From the NCBI GenBank assembly GCA_024643405.1, contig JAHENA010000015.1, positions 1 through 42,825 on the forward strand: DNA of 42,825 bases, given 5' to 3'. Below are positions 1 through 8,916 of this stretch, in pieces. The DNA is from Flavobacteriales bacterium (GTDB lineage Bacteria; Bacteroidota; Bacteroidia; Flavobacteriales; Flavobacteriaceae). How positions within the stretch are numbered: position 1 is the stretch's first letter; each line of letters starts with the position of its first letter. The position numbers and the translations under genes were made by a program. Below the pieces are notes generated by a model. The model searched no databases and had not been told where the DNA came from. It saw only the letters and a list, made by a program, of their open reading frames with translations.

Positions 1-984
1 TGCCTCTTTAGTTACTTTATCTCTTAATTCTTTATTTCCACTTAAGCTTAATGCTTCATAAACTTGAAAATTTGTCTTTTTTGCAGATTCGCTTTTTAAA
101 GCACTTGGCGCAAATAGTGTATTCATAACACTGTGCATGTTTGCACTTATAATGTGTATAGGCCTATCCAGAAGTCCGTTTTTATGAAGGGCTTCCTTAA
201 TAGTATCCGCCCAGATTTCACCATGTATGTGATGCCCCAATCGTTCTCTTAATACGGGACTGAAAGTTACGGTACGTTTGTTATTGTTTATTTGTTCTTC
301 AATAGCTAATTTCCCCAACCAATAGATAATATGCAATAAGCGTTCAGGCTGAGAATCTGTAGCGAAATCTTCATAAACATCTTGCAATTCATTAAAGGTT
401 CTACCTAGGATATTAGCCATATGTGTAATGGCAATTTCCCGTTCTTGCTGAGTGAGCTTTTTTCGAGATAAAACAGCGTTCTCAAGTTTTATCCAATCTC
501 TGGTAGTTGAACCAATCTCATCAATCAAGACCCGTTTACTGATTTTATGCGATTCAACAAAAAGAAAGGTAAGGTGTGTTAAAATATCATAGATTTCCGA
601 TCTGCCTCGCGTAATTTCAATATTCATTTGTTCAGAATCTATTCTATAACAATTACGCCTTCTTTTTTCCGGAATAATGGGTTTAAAATGTGAATTTGAA
701 TAGCCTTCGTCACTCGTTAGGTTTATAAAAGTGCATTCTTCAATGCCTTGAGGAAGTCTTTCTATAACATACAACAACCCGCTTAATTCTGCCTTTTCTT
801 CACCAATAGAGCCATAAATTTCAGGACGTAAAAGAAGCAATGATTGCCTTAATGTTTCGCCAGAAATACCCATGGGTTTGTAAAACCCTCTGTTAAACAG
901 ATGGCGCATAGTGATATACATCCGTTCAATAGCATTTGAACTTTCTTGCGCACGAGTACGTTCATGTCTCTTTTTCTCTTTCAT
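1..984 (-). CDS. Conserved Bacteroidota protein, DUF6909-like (C-terminus cut by window edge)
   Basis: The frame is open for 328 codons from an ATG at 984 to the first base of the window, so the C-terminus is missing. The product is soluble, with no signal peptide or membrane segment. The N-terminus is charged (MKEKKRHERTRAQESS), followed by conserved-looking stretches such as TMRHLFNRGFYKPMGISGE and LTSDEGYSNSHFKPIIPEKR. I recognise it as a hypothetical protein that recurs in flavobacteria; the label DUF6909 is from memory and tentative, and no function is known to me. A TATCTTTG promoter element 17 bases upstream, just past the stop of the GH3 gene, supports this start and suggests it is transcribed separately from GH3. 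Confidence 0.75.
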   Translation of the reverse strand, partial: MKEKKRHERTRAQESSNAIERMYITMRHLFNRGFYKPMGISGETLRQSLLLLRPEIYGSIGEEKAELSGLLYVIERLPQGIEECTFINLTSDEGYSNSHFKPIIPEKRRRNCYRIDSEQMNIEITRGRSEIYDILTHLTFLFVESHKISKRVLIDEIGSTTRDWIKLENAVLSRKKLTQQEREIAITHMANILGRTFNELQDVYEDFATDSQPERLLHIIYWLGKLAIEEQINNNKRTVTFSPVLRERLGHHIHGEIWADTIKEALHKNGLLDRPIHIISANMHSVMNTLFAPSALKSESAKKTNFQVYEALSLSGNKELRDKVTKEA

Positions 985-1001
985 GGGCTATTTTTATGTA
1001 G

Positions 1002-1009
1002 CAAAGATA
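1002..1009 (-). promoter_or_regulatory. -7 promoter element of the DUF6909-like gene
   Basis: Reads TATCTTTG on the minus strand, a full match to the Bacteroidota -7 consensus TAnnTTTG. It lies 17 bases upstream of the ATG and directly after the GH3 stop codon. No clear -33 TTG was seen. Confidence 0.55.
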
Positions 1010-2515
1010 CTACAATTCAACTAAATTTAACTGTGTGAAAACCTCAACAATATTTCTGTCATTGGACAATCGGGGCATTTTATTTTGTCCGCCCAATTTC
1101 CCTATTGACTTCATGTATTCTTGAAAACCGTCTTTTTTCACCTTAGTAATTTTAAGAGGTTTCAAGACTTTTCCTTGAATCAAATCAAAATAATAAGCAT
1201 TTTGTTTTTGAAGAGATTCATCTATTTTTCTCTCTAAATTATCCAAATCACGCGGTTCATTCTCAAATTCAACAAACCACTCGTGATAAGGCAATCCCTG
1301 TTCTGGTGTTATTTGTGGCGCCACCGTAAATTCAGTAACCCTAATATCAGTATTATTAGTCGCCTCTAACATTGCTTGTTCAACTTCTTTACCAATAACA
1401 TGTTCTCCAAAGGCTGAAATAAAATGTTTAATTCTTCCTGATACTATTACTCTATAGGGTTTTAAAGAAGTAAACTGCACGGTATCTCCAATATTATAAG
1501 CCCAAAGACCTGCATTGGTAGAAATAATCATTACATAATTAACATCTATCTCAACATCTTTAACAGTAATGCGTTGTGGGTTCTCGTTAAAAAATTCATC
1601 TGCCTTAATAAATTCATAAAAAATTCCGGAATTTAACTGCAGTAACATGCCTTTTTCGTTTCGTTTATCCTGAAACGCAAAAAACCCTTCACTTGCAGGA
1701 TATAATTCAATGCTATCAACTTTTCTTCCGATTAGATTTTCAAACTTTGCTCTATACGGCTCGTAATTCACACCCCCGAAAATAAACAGATTAAAATTTT
1801 TAAAAATATCACCCACCTTTTTACCTGTTTTTAAATGCAATTTTTCAAAGTACATTTGGACCCAGGATGGAATACCTGAAATGATGGTCATATTCTCAGG
1901 TAAAGTTTCTTCTACAATAGCTTCTACCTTTGTTTCCCAATCTTCAATGCAATTGGTTTTATATGAAGGTAATCTGTTTTTTTGAAGGTATTTAGGAACA
2001 TAATGCGCCACAATTCCTGAAAGCCTACCTAATTGTATGCCGTTTTTTTCATCCAGAATTGGACTCCCTTGTAAGAAAATCATTTTTCCATCTACAAATT
2101 TAGTTTTTCCAGTTTCGTGAATATATAGCAGAATGGCATTTCTTGCCGACTCGATATGATAAGGCATGCTGTCCTTTGTGATTGGAATGTATTTTGAACC
2201 TGAGGTTGTGCCAGAAGTTTTTGCGAAATAAATTGGTTTTCCTGGCCAAAGGACATTTTCTTCTCCTTTTACAACTTTTTCAACATAAGGTTTAAGCGCT
2301 TCATAATCTCTTATAGGAACTCTCTTAATAAAGTCTGAATAAGAGTTTATACTAATAAAATCGTGATCTTTTCCAAATGTTGTTGAAGCCGCTGTACTTA
2401 TTATATTCTGAAACAGTTTTTCTTGCGTTTCAATCGGGTTGTTCGCCCATTTTTGAGTCCGTTTAAAGATTATTTGTGCAAATGGTTTTGCTAATACAGA
2501 TTTTATTGACAACAT
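1010..2515 (-). CDS. GH3 auxin-responsive promoter family protein (acyl-acid amido synthetase-like)
   Basis: 501 residues, the usual length for bacterial GH3 proteins. They belong to the ANL adenylating superfamily; plant members adenylate a carboxylic acid and join it to an amino acid. The ATP-binding signature SGTTSGSKYIPIT is at about residues 101-113. Downstream blocks such as LYPASEGFFAFQD and NIGDTVQFTS fit the family. There is no signal peptide, so it is cytoplasmic. The bacterial substrate is unknown. Its ATG shares one base with the stop of the upstream M23 peptidase gene (TAATG), which implies translational coupling in a two-gene operon. No other gene here points to a pathway. Confidence 0.88.
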   Translation of the reverse strand: MLSIKSVLAKPFAQIIFKRTQKWANNPIETQEKLFQNIISTAASTTFGKDHDFISINSYSDFIKRVPIRDYEALKPYVEKVVKGEENVLWPGKPIYFAKTSGTTSGSKYIPITKDSMPYHIESARNAILLYIHETGKTKFVDGKMIFLQGSPILDEKNGIQLGRLSGIVAHYVPKYLQKNRLPSYKTNCIEDWETKVEAIVEETLPENMTIISGIPSWVQMYFEKLHLKTGKKVGDIFKNFNLFIFGGVNYEPYRAKFENLIGRKVDSIELYPASEGFFAFQDKRNEKGMLLQLNSGIFYEFIKADEFFNENPQRITVKDVEIDVNYVMIISTNAGLWAYNIGDTVQFTSLKPYRVIVSGRIKHFISAFGEHVIGKEVEQAMLEATNNTDIRVTEFTVAPQITPEQGLPYHEWFVEFENEPRDLDNLERKIDESLQKQNAYYFDLIQGKVLKPLKITKVKKDGFQEYMKSIGKLGGQNKMPRLSNDRNIVEVFTQLNLVEL

Positions 2516-3384
2516 TATTTGAAATCTATAAAGTTTGTTGGGTTAACGGGATAGCCGTCGTTCCAAAGTTCAAAATGTAAATGAGGTCCTGTTGAAAGTT
2601 CACCTAAATTTCCTGCAGTCGCTATAACTTCTCCTGCTTTAACCAAGTCTCCTTGTGATTTAGTTAAAGAAGCGTTGTGTTTATAAGCCGAAATTAATCC
2701 ATAGCTATGTTCTATTATAATAACATATCCCGTTGTAGCCGTCCATTCAGCAAATACCACCACGCCGTCAGCTGTTGACTTAATCGGGGTGTTTTTAGCT
2801 ACTACAATATCAACCGCATAATGCTTTTCTTTTAAGTTATAGGGCTCACTTATGGGTCCGTTAGCGGGCGGGAACAACACAAAATTTGTAGCAGATGTAG
2901 CAGATTCAAATAAGTTGTATTTATCTTCCTTGTCAACCTTTTGTCTGAGAAGCGAATCTTCTAAAATGGGATTTAAATCAACCTCACTGGCTTCAAGCTT
3001 CACAGCCTGAATGATGGAGTCTCTATTAAAATCAACTACGCTTTGGTCTCCTTGTAATACTTTTTTAATTGATGCATAATATTTTTCATTCATTAGGAAG
3101 ACCTGTTGTAATGAATCCGTTTTATAATTTAACTCTGTTGCTTGTCTTTTTAAAGCGGTTGAGGAATACCCGGGAATATATTCTCTTAATGGGGTAAACG
3201 CAATTAAAACCGTAGTAAGTACAATTAAAATGATAGTTGACAAGGAAGCCAAAACAAAAACATTCAATCTATTAAGTTTAAATGAAATCCGTTCCTCAAA
3301 AGTTTCTTCATTAAGCACAACTAACCTGTACTTGTCAAGGAGTTTGCTGGTAATTCTTGTAGGATTCTTTTTATTTTTGCTCAT
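2515..3384 (-). CDS. M23 family metallopeptidase (LytM/NlpD-like), membrane-anchored
   Basis: 289 residues. A short cytoplasmic N-terminus leads into one membrane segment (about 41-64), a periplasmic linker, and a C-terminal M23 domain (about 170-287). Zn ligands are visible as H188xxxD192 and the second His of HLH (H268, H270), with H236 in YKHN as a further active-site His. The family cleaves peptidoglycan cross-links, or activates amidases when degenerate; all ligands are present here, so an active endopeptidase is likely. It is the first gene of an operon with GH3 (stop/start overlap). A TAATTTTG element ends only 8 bases before the ATG, implying a very short leader. Confidence 0.92.
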   Translation of the reverse strand: MSKNKKNPTRITSKLLDKYRLVVLNEETFEERISFKLNRLNVFVLASLSTIILIVLTTVLIAFTPLREYIPGYSSTALKRQATELNYKTDSLQQVFLMNEKYYASIKKVLQGDQSVVDFNRDSIIQAVKLEASEVDLNPILEDSLLRQKVDKEDKYNLFESATSATNFVLFPPANGPISEPYNLKEKHYAVDIVVAKNTPIKSTADGVVVFAEWTATTGYVIIIEHSYGLISAYKHNASLTKSQGDLVKAGEVIATAGNLGELSTGPHLHFELWNDGYPVNPTNFIDFK

Positions 3385-3392
3385 GTTGAAAA

Positions 3393-3400
3393 CAAAATTA
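3393..3400 (-). promoter_or_regulatory. -7 element of the M23-GH3 operon
   Basis: TAATTTTG on the minus strand, full TAnnTTTG match, 8 bases upstream of the M23 ATG. Transcription would start about 4 bases before the start codon. Confidence 0.45.
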
Positions 3401-3475
3401 ATTAAAATTATCGCATAAGCCTGTGCTCTTGGTATTAATCTTAATCGTAAAACGATATAATTAAACTTTAATTAT

Positions 3476-3483
3476 TAACTTTG
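3476..3483 (+). promoter_or_regulatory. -7 element of tatA
   Basis: TAACTTTG, full TAnnTTTG match, 19 bases upstream of the tatA ATG. Confidence 0.55.
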
Positions 3484-3502
3484 CTCTTTAAATATAAACA
3501 TT

Positions 3503-3691
3503 ATGAACTTATACATGTTACCGTTAGTAATTGGAGCACCTCAGATTATTCTAATTGTAGTAGTTGTTTTATTATTATTTGGAGGGAAAAAGATACCTGA
3601 ATTAATGAGAGGACTTGGTAGCGGCATTAAAGAATTTAAAGATGCCAGCAGAGAAGATGATAAAAAAGACGATAAAAAAGAAAAAGAATAA
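3503..3691 (+). CDS. tatA: Sec-independent (Tat) protein translocase subunit TatA
   Basis: 62 residues with the TatA layout: a short N-terminus, one hydrophobic segment (about 12-26), the [20 protein letters not shown] hinge and amphipathic helix, and a highly charged Asp/Lys/Glu tail. TatA oligomers form the membrane passage for folded, twin-arginine-tagged proteins with TatC, which is not in this window. A single-gene unit with its own promoter, closed by a strong hairpin terminator. The Gly-Gly after the membrane helix and the absence of a long C-terminal helix favour TatA over TatB. Confidence 0.93.
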   Translation: MNLYMLPLVIGAPQIILIVVVVLLLFGGKKIPELMRGLGSGIKEFKDASREDDKKDDKKEKE

Positions 3692-3702
3692 TGACTTCTT
3701 TT

Positions 3703-3741
3703 AACAAAAAAAGCCTGCACCGTGTGCAGGCTTTTTTTGTT
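3703..3741. terminator. Bidirectional terminator between tatA and the DUF4837 gene
   Basis: A perfect 18-bp stem (AACAAAAAAAGCCTGCAC at 3703-3720 pairing with 3724-3741) with a 3-base loop. The A-run on one arm and T-run on the other let it act as an intrinsic terminator for both converging genes. Confidence 0.9.
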
Positions 3742-3756
3742 ATCTTTTTTAATTAT

Positions 3757-4734
3757 TTATTTGATTTTAATTGATTTAATGATTGCTTCAAGCTCAAACA
3801 TATAATCTCTTTTTTCAACAGAAGGTGCAAAAACAAAACCCTCTATAATAACCCACCTGTTTTTTGTTTTATCCTCAATAGCATAATTTATAAATGGCCC
3901 TGACATAAAAGCGTTTTTAACATCCCAGAGTCCTTTTGTTTCTAACGTAGGTTTATTATCCAGAGTAGTTTCAAAATGAAATGGTGTATAGGCGTTTTCT
4001 GTTATCATATAAGACCCTTCAAGTGGTCCAGGAATATATTTTTCACCAATAGAATCTCTTACCTTAATAATGGTGTTAACAACACTATCGCTGCGCTTAA
4101 TAGCATCATAAGGTAATTCATATAGCATCAAATTCATTGACCCTGTCTTAATATCCTTTCTTATCCAGAAAAATGAATTGTCTTCTTTAGCAACTCTGTA
4201 TGCTGTAGGAAACTTGATACTCACGCCTAATTTATCTTCAATAGATTGGTCATTGTGTAATGACAAATTTATACGTCTTTGTTTTTCTTGAAGCTCGGTG
4301 CTTTTGAAAGCATCAACTATTTTAGAGGCATTTTTTGTAATTTCAACAGTAATAGCCTCTTTTGTCGGTCCTGAAATGACAACTACCCGCTGTGGTTTAG
4401 CATAGACATCATCTAAAACAGAAAGTCCTGTATTATTATTTAATTCAATTTTTAAAATCGTCCTGTTTTTTGTAACAAAACCGCTAAAAACTGAAGGTGG
4501 AATTTGATTCATATTAAACATAGGTTCATCTTGCGGCAAACCATCAACGGTAGTTGCTAATATAGTTCTAATAGCTTCTCCTACACTACCACTCCACATA
4601 TCATTATCAACCACTATTGAAATATTATTAAGGTTTCCGGACGAATCTGATATTATTCTTTGATTTTTTGAGTTTTCATCTCCACAAGAGAATGCAAGAA
4701 AGATCAATAAAGCAATTAAAAAAGCATTTTTCAT
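3757..4734 (-). CDS. DUF4837 family lipoprotein
   Basis: 325 residues with a lipoprotein signal peptide: hydrophobic core and lipobox FLAFSC, lipid-carrying Cys at residue 17, followed by GDEN. The mature protein matches what I know as DUF4837, a Bacteroidota family of unknown function; WSGSVGEAIR and the later FWIRKDIKTGSMNLMLYELP block are typical. It begins 23 bases after the lytic transglycosylase gene ends on the same strand, so the two are probably co-transcribed, which suggests a cell-envelope role by association only. Confidence 0.85.
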   Translation of the reverse strand: MKNAFLIALLIFLAFSCGDENSKNQRIISDSSGNLNNISIVVDNDMWSGSVGEAIRTILATTVDGLPQDEPMFNMNQIPPSVFSGFVTKNRTILKIELNNNTGLSVLDDVYAKPQRVVVISGPTKEAITVEITKNASKIVDAFKSTELQEKQRRINLSLHNDQSIEDKLGVSIKFPTAYRVAKEDNSFFWIRKDIKTGSMNLMLYELPYDAIKRSDSVVNTIIKVRDSIGEKYIPGPLEGSYMITENAYTPFHFETTLDNKPTLETKGLWDVKNAFMSGPFINYAIEDKTKNRWVIIEGFVFAPSVEKRDYMFELEAIIKSIKIK

Positions 4735-4757
4735 AATTAATTAAAGTTAAAAGGAAC

Positions 4758-6311
4758 TTATCCTTTAGATATTTTAAGTTTCATTCCTGGTTTTAAATGA
4801 TTACTACTAATATCGTTCCAATCTTTAATATTTTGAACAGAAACTCCAGAAAATTTTTGAGAAATGCTCCATAAAGAGTCGCCTTCTTTAACAGTGTAGT
4901 AGGTCACATTGTTTGGATTAAGATTTACTGAAGTGCTTGCTTTGCTTGTTGAACTTGCGGGAGCATATGGCTTACTCGGATATATTGTGAGCCTTTGGCC
5001 TATACTTATGTTATTACTTCTTAAGCCATTCCATTGTTTAATTTGACTCACTCTTACCCCGTATTTTCTTGCAATTTTACCTAAAAAATCACCAGATCTT
5101 ACCCGATAGATTGTTTTACTTTCGGCTTCAAAAAACTGAGGCAAGGGTTTTTCTCTCTTATCAAATTCAGCTTTAACATAGGCATATATTTGTTCTTCAT
5201 TATTTACGAAAGGCCCTATGACATTTCTTGGTAAACGAAGCGTGTAATTTTCATCTTTTATATAAGGAATGATATCCAGTTTATATGACGGATTTAAAAA
5301 CTGAAGTTCTTCAATCTCAACACCCGTAACTTCTGAAACCTGGTCAAGAGTAATCATTTGTTTCACTCTGATAGTGTCAGTTTCTTTATATACAAATTCC
5401 GGTTTAGCTTTGGTAAATCCATGCTCTTCAGCATATTCAAAAATATACATAGTAGCTAAAAACGCCGGTAAATATCCGGCTGTTTCACGCGGTAAATTAT
5501 GCCTGATGTTCCAGTAATTTTGATAACCTCCAGAGCGTCTTATAGCTTTTGTAACATTTCCCGGCCCTGAATTATACGCCGCCAAAGCCAAATCCCAATC
5601 GCCAAATATTTCATATAATTTTGATAAATATTTTGTAGCTGCTTCTGTTGATTTTATAGGGTCACTTCGTTCATCAACATAACTACTAACATCCAATCCA
5701 TACATTTTTCCTGTACTATACATAAATTGCCACAATCCTGTAGCGCCCACTCTTGATTTTGCCCTGGGCTTTAAAGCAGACTCTACAATCGCTAAATATT
5801 TAATTTCTAAAGGGATGTCATGACTGTCTAATTCCTGCTCAAATAAAGGAAAATAATAGGCGCTAAGCGAAATAAGTCTTTGAAGGGATTCTCTTCTGTT
5901 TTTTAAATAAGACTTAATAACGCTTTCCAATCCTGGATTGTATTCTACATTAAAAGGAGTTTTTGTGTTTAAAACTTTCAGCCTTTCCTTAAGAATCTCG
6001 GTTGAAAGTTCAGGATAGTCCACTTCTTCAAAAGTAAGTTCTGAAATTGATTTTGTAATACTGTCATACAAATCATTGCCATACAACTCCTCTAACCATT
6101 TTTCATCAATGGTAGCAGCGTGGTCATTATCTAAAAAACTTAAAGCCGAAACGCTGTCTATCTCGGCTTTAATTATCTTACTAAGATTTTCGTTTCCATC
6201 AATTAATGAATCCGAAATCTTTGCTTTTTGAGAAACTGTGGAATCCTTGGTCTGTCCTAATGAAAGTCCAATATTCGCTATTAAAAATATATATAAAATT
6301 CGCAATGCCAT
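4758..6311 (-). CDS. Lytic transglycosylase with SLT domain and two LysM domains (MltD-like)
   Basis: 517 residues: a signal peptide (about 1-20), a variable N-terminal region, an SLT catalytic domain (about 155-270) and two LysM peptidoglycan-binding domains (about 401-445 and 471-514). The catalytic Glu is E177 in IVESALKPRA; GATGLWQFM and ALAAYNSGPGNV are the other conserved SLT blocks. The family cleaves glycan strands to 1,6-anhydromuropeptides during wall growth or recycling. MltD of enterobacteria has the same order but is a lipoprotein; no lipobox is visible here. It is followed closely by the DUF4837 lipoprotein gene. Confidence 0.93.
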   Translation of the reverse strand: MALRILYIFLIANIGLSLGQTKDSTVSQKAKISDSLIDGNENLSKIIKAEIDSVSALSFLDNDHAATIDEKWLEELYGNDLYDSITKSISELTFEEVDYPELSTEILKERLKVLNTKTPFNVEYNPGLESVIKSYLKNRRESLQRLISLSAYYFPLFEQELDSHDIPLEIKYLAIVESALKPRAKSRVGATGLWQFMYSTGKMYGLDVSSYVDERSDPIKSTEAATKYLSKLYEIFGDWDLALAAYNSGPGNVTKAIRRSGGYQNYWNIRHNLPRETAGYLPAFLATMYIFEYAEEHGFTKAKPEFVYKETDTIRVKQMITLDQVSEVTGVEIEELQFLNPSYKLDIIPYIKDENYTLRLPRNVIGPFVNNEEQIYAYVKAEFDKREKPLPQFFEAESKTIYRVRSGDFLGKIARKYGVRVSQIKQWNGLRSNNISIGQRLTIYPSKPYAPASSTSKASTSVNLNPNNVTYYTVKEGDSLWSISQKFSGVSVQNIKDWNDISSNHLKPGMKLKISKG

Positions 6312-6390
6312 GATTTGAGTTTAATTTATTAGTGAACGATGGGATTGCTAAAATCGTATTTTTTAGTTTAAATATAAAATTTTAAACGTT

Positions 6391-7578
6391 TTATTCCAAA
6401 ATAGCCGCGATACCCGGTAATGTTTTTCCTTCAAGGCTTTCTAGCATAGCGCCGCCGCCGGTACTCACATAGCTTACTTTCTCTTCAAAGCCAAATTGTT
6501 TTACCGCCGCAACAGAATCTCCTCCACCAACTAATGAAAACGCCCCGTTTTTAGTTGCTTCTGCAATTGAATTTCCTAAGGCTATGGTTCCTTTTGCAAA
6601 ACTTTCCATTTCAAAAACACCTAATGGTCCATTCCATAAAATGGTTTTGCTTTTCATAACAATATCATGAAAAATAGCGATAGATTTTGGTCCGGCATCA
6701 ACACCTTCCCAGCCATCAGGGATTTTGTCAATATCCACTATTTGTGTGTTGGCATCATTACTAAACTTATCAGCTGCAACAACGTCTACAGGAATATGAA
6801 CTTGTACGTTTTTTTCTTTTGCTTGTTTTAAAATATCTAAGGCCAAATCCATTTTATCATCTTCACAAATAGAGTTTCCTATTTTACCACCTTGAGCTTT
6901 TACAAATGTAAAAGACATACCGCCACCAATAATTAAATGATCCACTTTATCAAGAATATTTTCAATAATAGTGATTTTAGAGGATACTTTTGCACCGCCA
7001 AGAACTGCTAAAACCGGTTTCTCTCCTGTTTTCATAACTTTCTCAATGCTTTCAATTTCTTGAGCTAATAAATACCCAAAACATTTGTGATTAGGAAAAA
7101 ACTCTGCCACTATAGTTGTAGAGGCGTGTGCTCTATGGGCAGTTCCAAAAGCATCATTCACATATATATCACCCAACTTTGAAAGTTGTTTAGAAAAAGT
7201 CTTGTCTCCAGCCTCTTCTTCTTTATGAAAACGCAAGTTTTCTAACAATAATATTTGACCTGGTGCAAGACTTGCTGCAGCTGCTTCTGCTTTTGCTCCA
7301 ACACATTCATCAACAAATTTTACTTCAACGCCTAAGATATCTTCCACTGTTTGGGCAATATGTTTAAGTGAATATTTGTCCTCAACTCCCTTTGGTCTTC
7401 CTAAATGTGACATTAAAATACAGCTTCCACCATCTTCTAAAATCTTAATAATCGTAGGTTTTGCAGATACAATTCTAGTCGCATCTGTTACTTCAAACTT
7501 TTCATTTAAAGGCACGTTAAAATCAACTCTTATAAGAGCTTTCTTGTTTTCAAAGTTAAAATCATTAAGCGTTTTCAT
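6391..7578 (-). CDS. pgk: Phosphoglycerate kinase
   Basis: 395 residues, full family length. Conserved blocks are RVDFNVPLN near the N-terminus, [10 protein letters not shown], the hinge region [10 protein letters not shown] and the nucleotide-binding [13 protein letters not shown] near the C-terminus. It interconverts 1,3-bisphosphoglycerate + ADP and 3-phosphoglycerate + ATP in glycolysis and gluconeogenesis. A TACATTTG element lies about 90 bases upstream, giving a fairly long leader. The gene is divergent from holB. Confidence 0.97.
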   Translation of the reverse strand: MKTLNDFNFENKKALIRVDFNVPLNEKFEVTDATRIVSAKPTIIKILEDGGSCILMSHLGRPKGVEDKYSLKHIAQTVEDILGVEVKFVDECVGAKAEAAAASLAPGQILLLENLRFHKEEEAGDKTFSKQLSKLGDIYVNDAFGTAHRAHASTTIVAEFFPNHKCFGYLLAQEIESIEKVMKTGEKPVLAVLGGAKVSSKITIIENILDKVDHLIIGGGMSFTFVKAQGGKIGNSICEDDKMDLALDILKQAKEKNVQVHIPVDVVAADKFSNDANTQIVDIDKIPDGWEGVDAGPKSIAIFHDIVMKSKTILWNGPLGVFEMESFAKGTIALGNSIAEATKNGAFSLVGGGDSVAAVKQFGFEEKVSYVSTGGGAMLESLEGKTLPGIAAILE

Positions 7579-7669
7579 CTGTTTCTTTTTAATGTTCTAT
7601 GTTTTTTTAATTGTAAGCTCTCATACATTTTTTACTGATAAACAATATTTTAGAGCTCTATCTATGTGG

Positions 7670-7677
7670 CAAATGTA
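7670..7677 (-). promoter_or_regulatory. -7 element of pgk
   Basis: TACATTTG on the minus strand, full TAnnTTTG match, about 90 bases upstream of the pgk ATG. The leader contains the 10-bp palindrome TAGAGCTCTA at 7651-7660. Confidence 0.45.
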
Positions 7678-7749
7678 ATTAATTAAAAAACGCTATAAAA
7701 CGTGTTTTTTTACGAAAACGATTGAAGTGATAAAGAATTATAAAAAAAC

Positions 7750-7757
7750 TATATTTG
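7750..7757 (+). promoter_or_regulatory. -7 element of holB (possibly leaderless)
   Basis: TATATTTG, full TAnnTTTG match, ending 4 bases before the holB ATG at 7762. Transcription would start at or next to the start codon. Confidence 0.45.
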
Positions 7758-7761
7758 CTTC

Positions 7762-8916
7762 ATGCTTTTTGAAGATATATTAGGTCAAGAATACATTAAA
7801 AAACATCTCACACAAAGTGTAGATAACGGCAGGATTGCTCATGCCCAATTGTTTATTGGACCTGAAGGCAGCGGTACTTTGCCAATGGCTATTGCTTATG
7901 CCCAATATCTGTTATGCTCAAATACAAACGGAGAGAATACAGCCGGTAATCAAGCCTGCAATTTAAAATTTAATAATTTTTCTCACCCCGATTTACATTT
8001 TGCTTTTCCTGTAACTACCAGTGATAAGGCTAAGAGCCGTCCTGTATCTAATCATTATATGGAAGAATGGCGCCAACTTTTAAATGAACAACCTTACGGC
8101 AATTTATTTGATTGGTACAAACTCCTTGGAGTAGATAACAAGCAGGGACAAATTGGGGTAGATGAAGCCTTAGAAATTGTGAAGTCCTTATCATTAAAAT
8201 CATATGAAGGAGGTTACAAGGTTATGTTAATTTGGATGGCAGAAAAAATGAATCGTGCCTGTGCCAATAAACTATTAAAGCTTATTGAAGAACCACCAAA
8301 TAAAACCGTTTTTATTCTGATAGCTGAAGATGAGGGGCAAATTATAAACACGATAAAATCGAGGTGTCAAACACTTCACTTTCCGCCTTTATCAGAATAT
8401 GTTATTAAGTATGGGCTGGTTAAAAATTATGGTTTAGACGAAGCTGTCGCTACCAAAATTGCGCATCAATCAAACGGCAATTTTAACAAAGCTTGTGATC
8501 TCATTTATCAAGATTCTGAAGATTTACAATTTGAAGAATGGTTTGTTTTCTGGATTAGAAGTGCCTTTAAAGCCAAAGGAAATAAATCAGCCATTCATGA
8601 TTTAATTAATTGGAGTGACGATATAGCTAAAACTGGTCGCGAGACACAGAAGCAATTTTTATTGTTCTGTTTGAATTTTTTTAGACAAGCTTTGTTGTTA
8701 AATTATAATGCTTCTGAACTAGTATATCTAGAGCCTAAAACGGACACCTTTAAATTGGAGAAATTTGCGCCGTTTATTCATGATGCCAATATTATGGAAA
8801 TAAGTAACGAAATTCAGGATGCTATTTACCACATTGAAAGAAATGGGAATTCTAAAATTATCTTAACTGATTTATCCATTAAACTTACGCGGCTACTTCA
8901 TAAAAAAACAGCTTAG
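7762..8916 (+). CDS. holB: DNA polymerase III subunit delta prime
   Basis: 384 residues. The N-terminal AAA+ region starts MLFEDILGQEYIKKHL as in Bacteroidota delta' proteins. The P-loop region is degenerate (GPEGSGTLPMA, no GK[ST]), as expected for the non-ATPase delta' subunit. LLKLIEEPPNKTVF and the SRC motif (KSRCQTLHFPPL) mark the clamp-loader sensor region. With delta and tau/gamma it loads the beta clamp during replication. It shares one base with the downstream lipid-kinase gene (TAGTG). A promoter element lies only 4 bases upstream. Confidence 0.93.
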   Translation: MLFEDILGQEYIKKHLTQSVDNGRIAHAQLFIGPEGSGTLPMAIAYAQYLLCSNTNGENTAGNQACNLKFNNFSHPDLHFAFPVTTSDKAKSRPVSNHYMEEWRQLLNEQPYGNLFDWYKLLGVDNKQGQIGVDEALEIVKSLSLKSYEGGYKVMLIWMAEKMNRACANKLLKLIEEPPNKTVFILIAEDEGQIINTIKSRCQTLHFPPLSEYVIKYGLVKNYGLDEAVATKIAHQSNGNFNKACDLIYQDSEDLQFEEWFVFWIRSAFKAKGNKSAIHDLINWSDDIAKTGRETQKQFLLFCLNFFRQALLLNYNASELVYLEPKTDTFKLEKFAPFIHDANIMEISNEIQDAIYHIERNGNSKIILTDLSIKLTRLLHKKTA

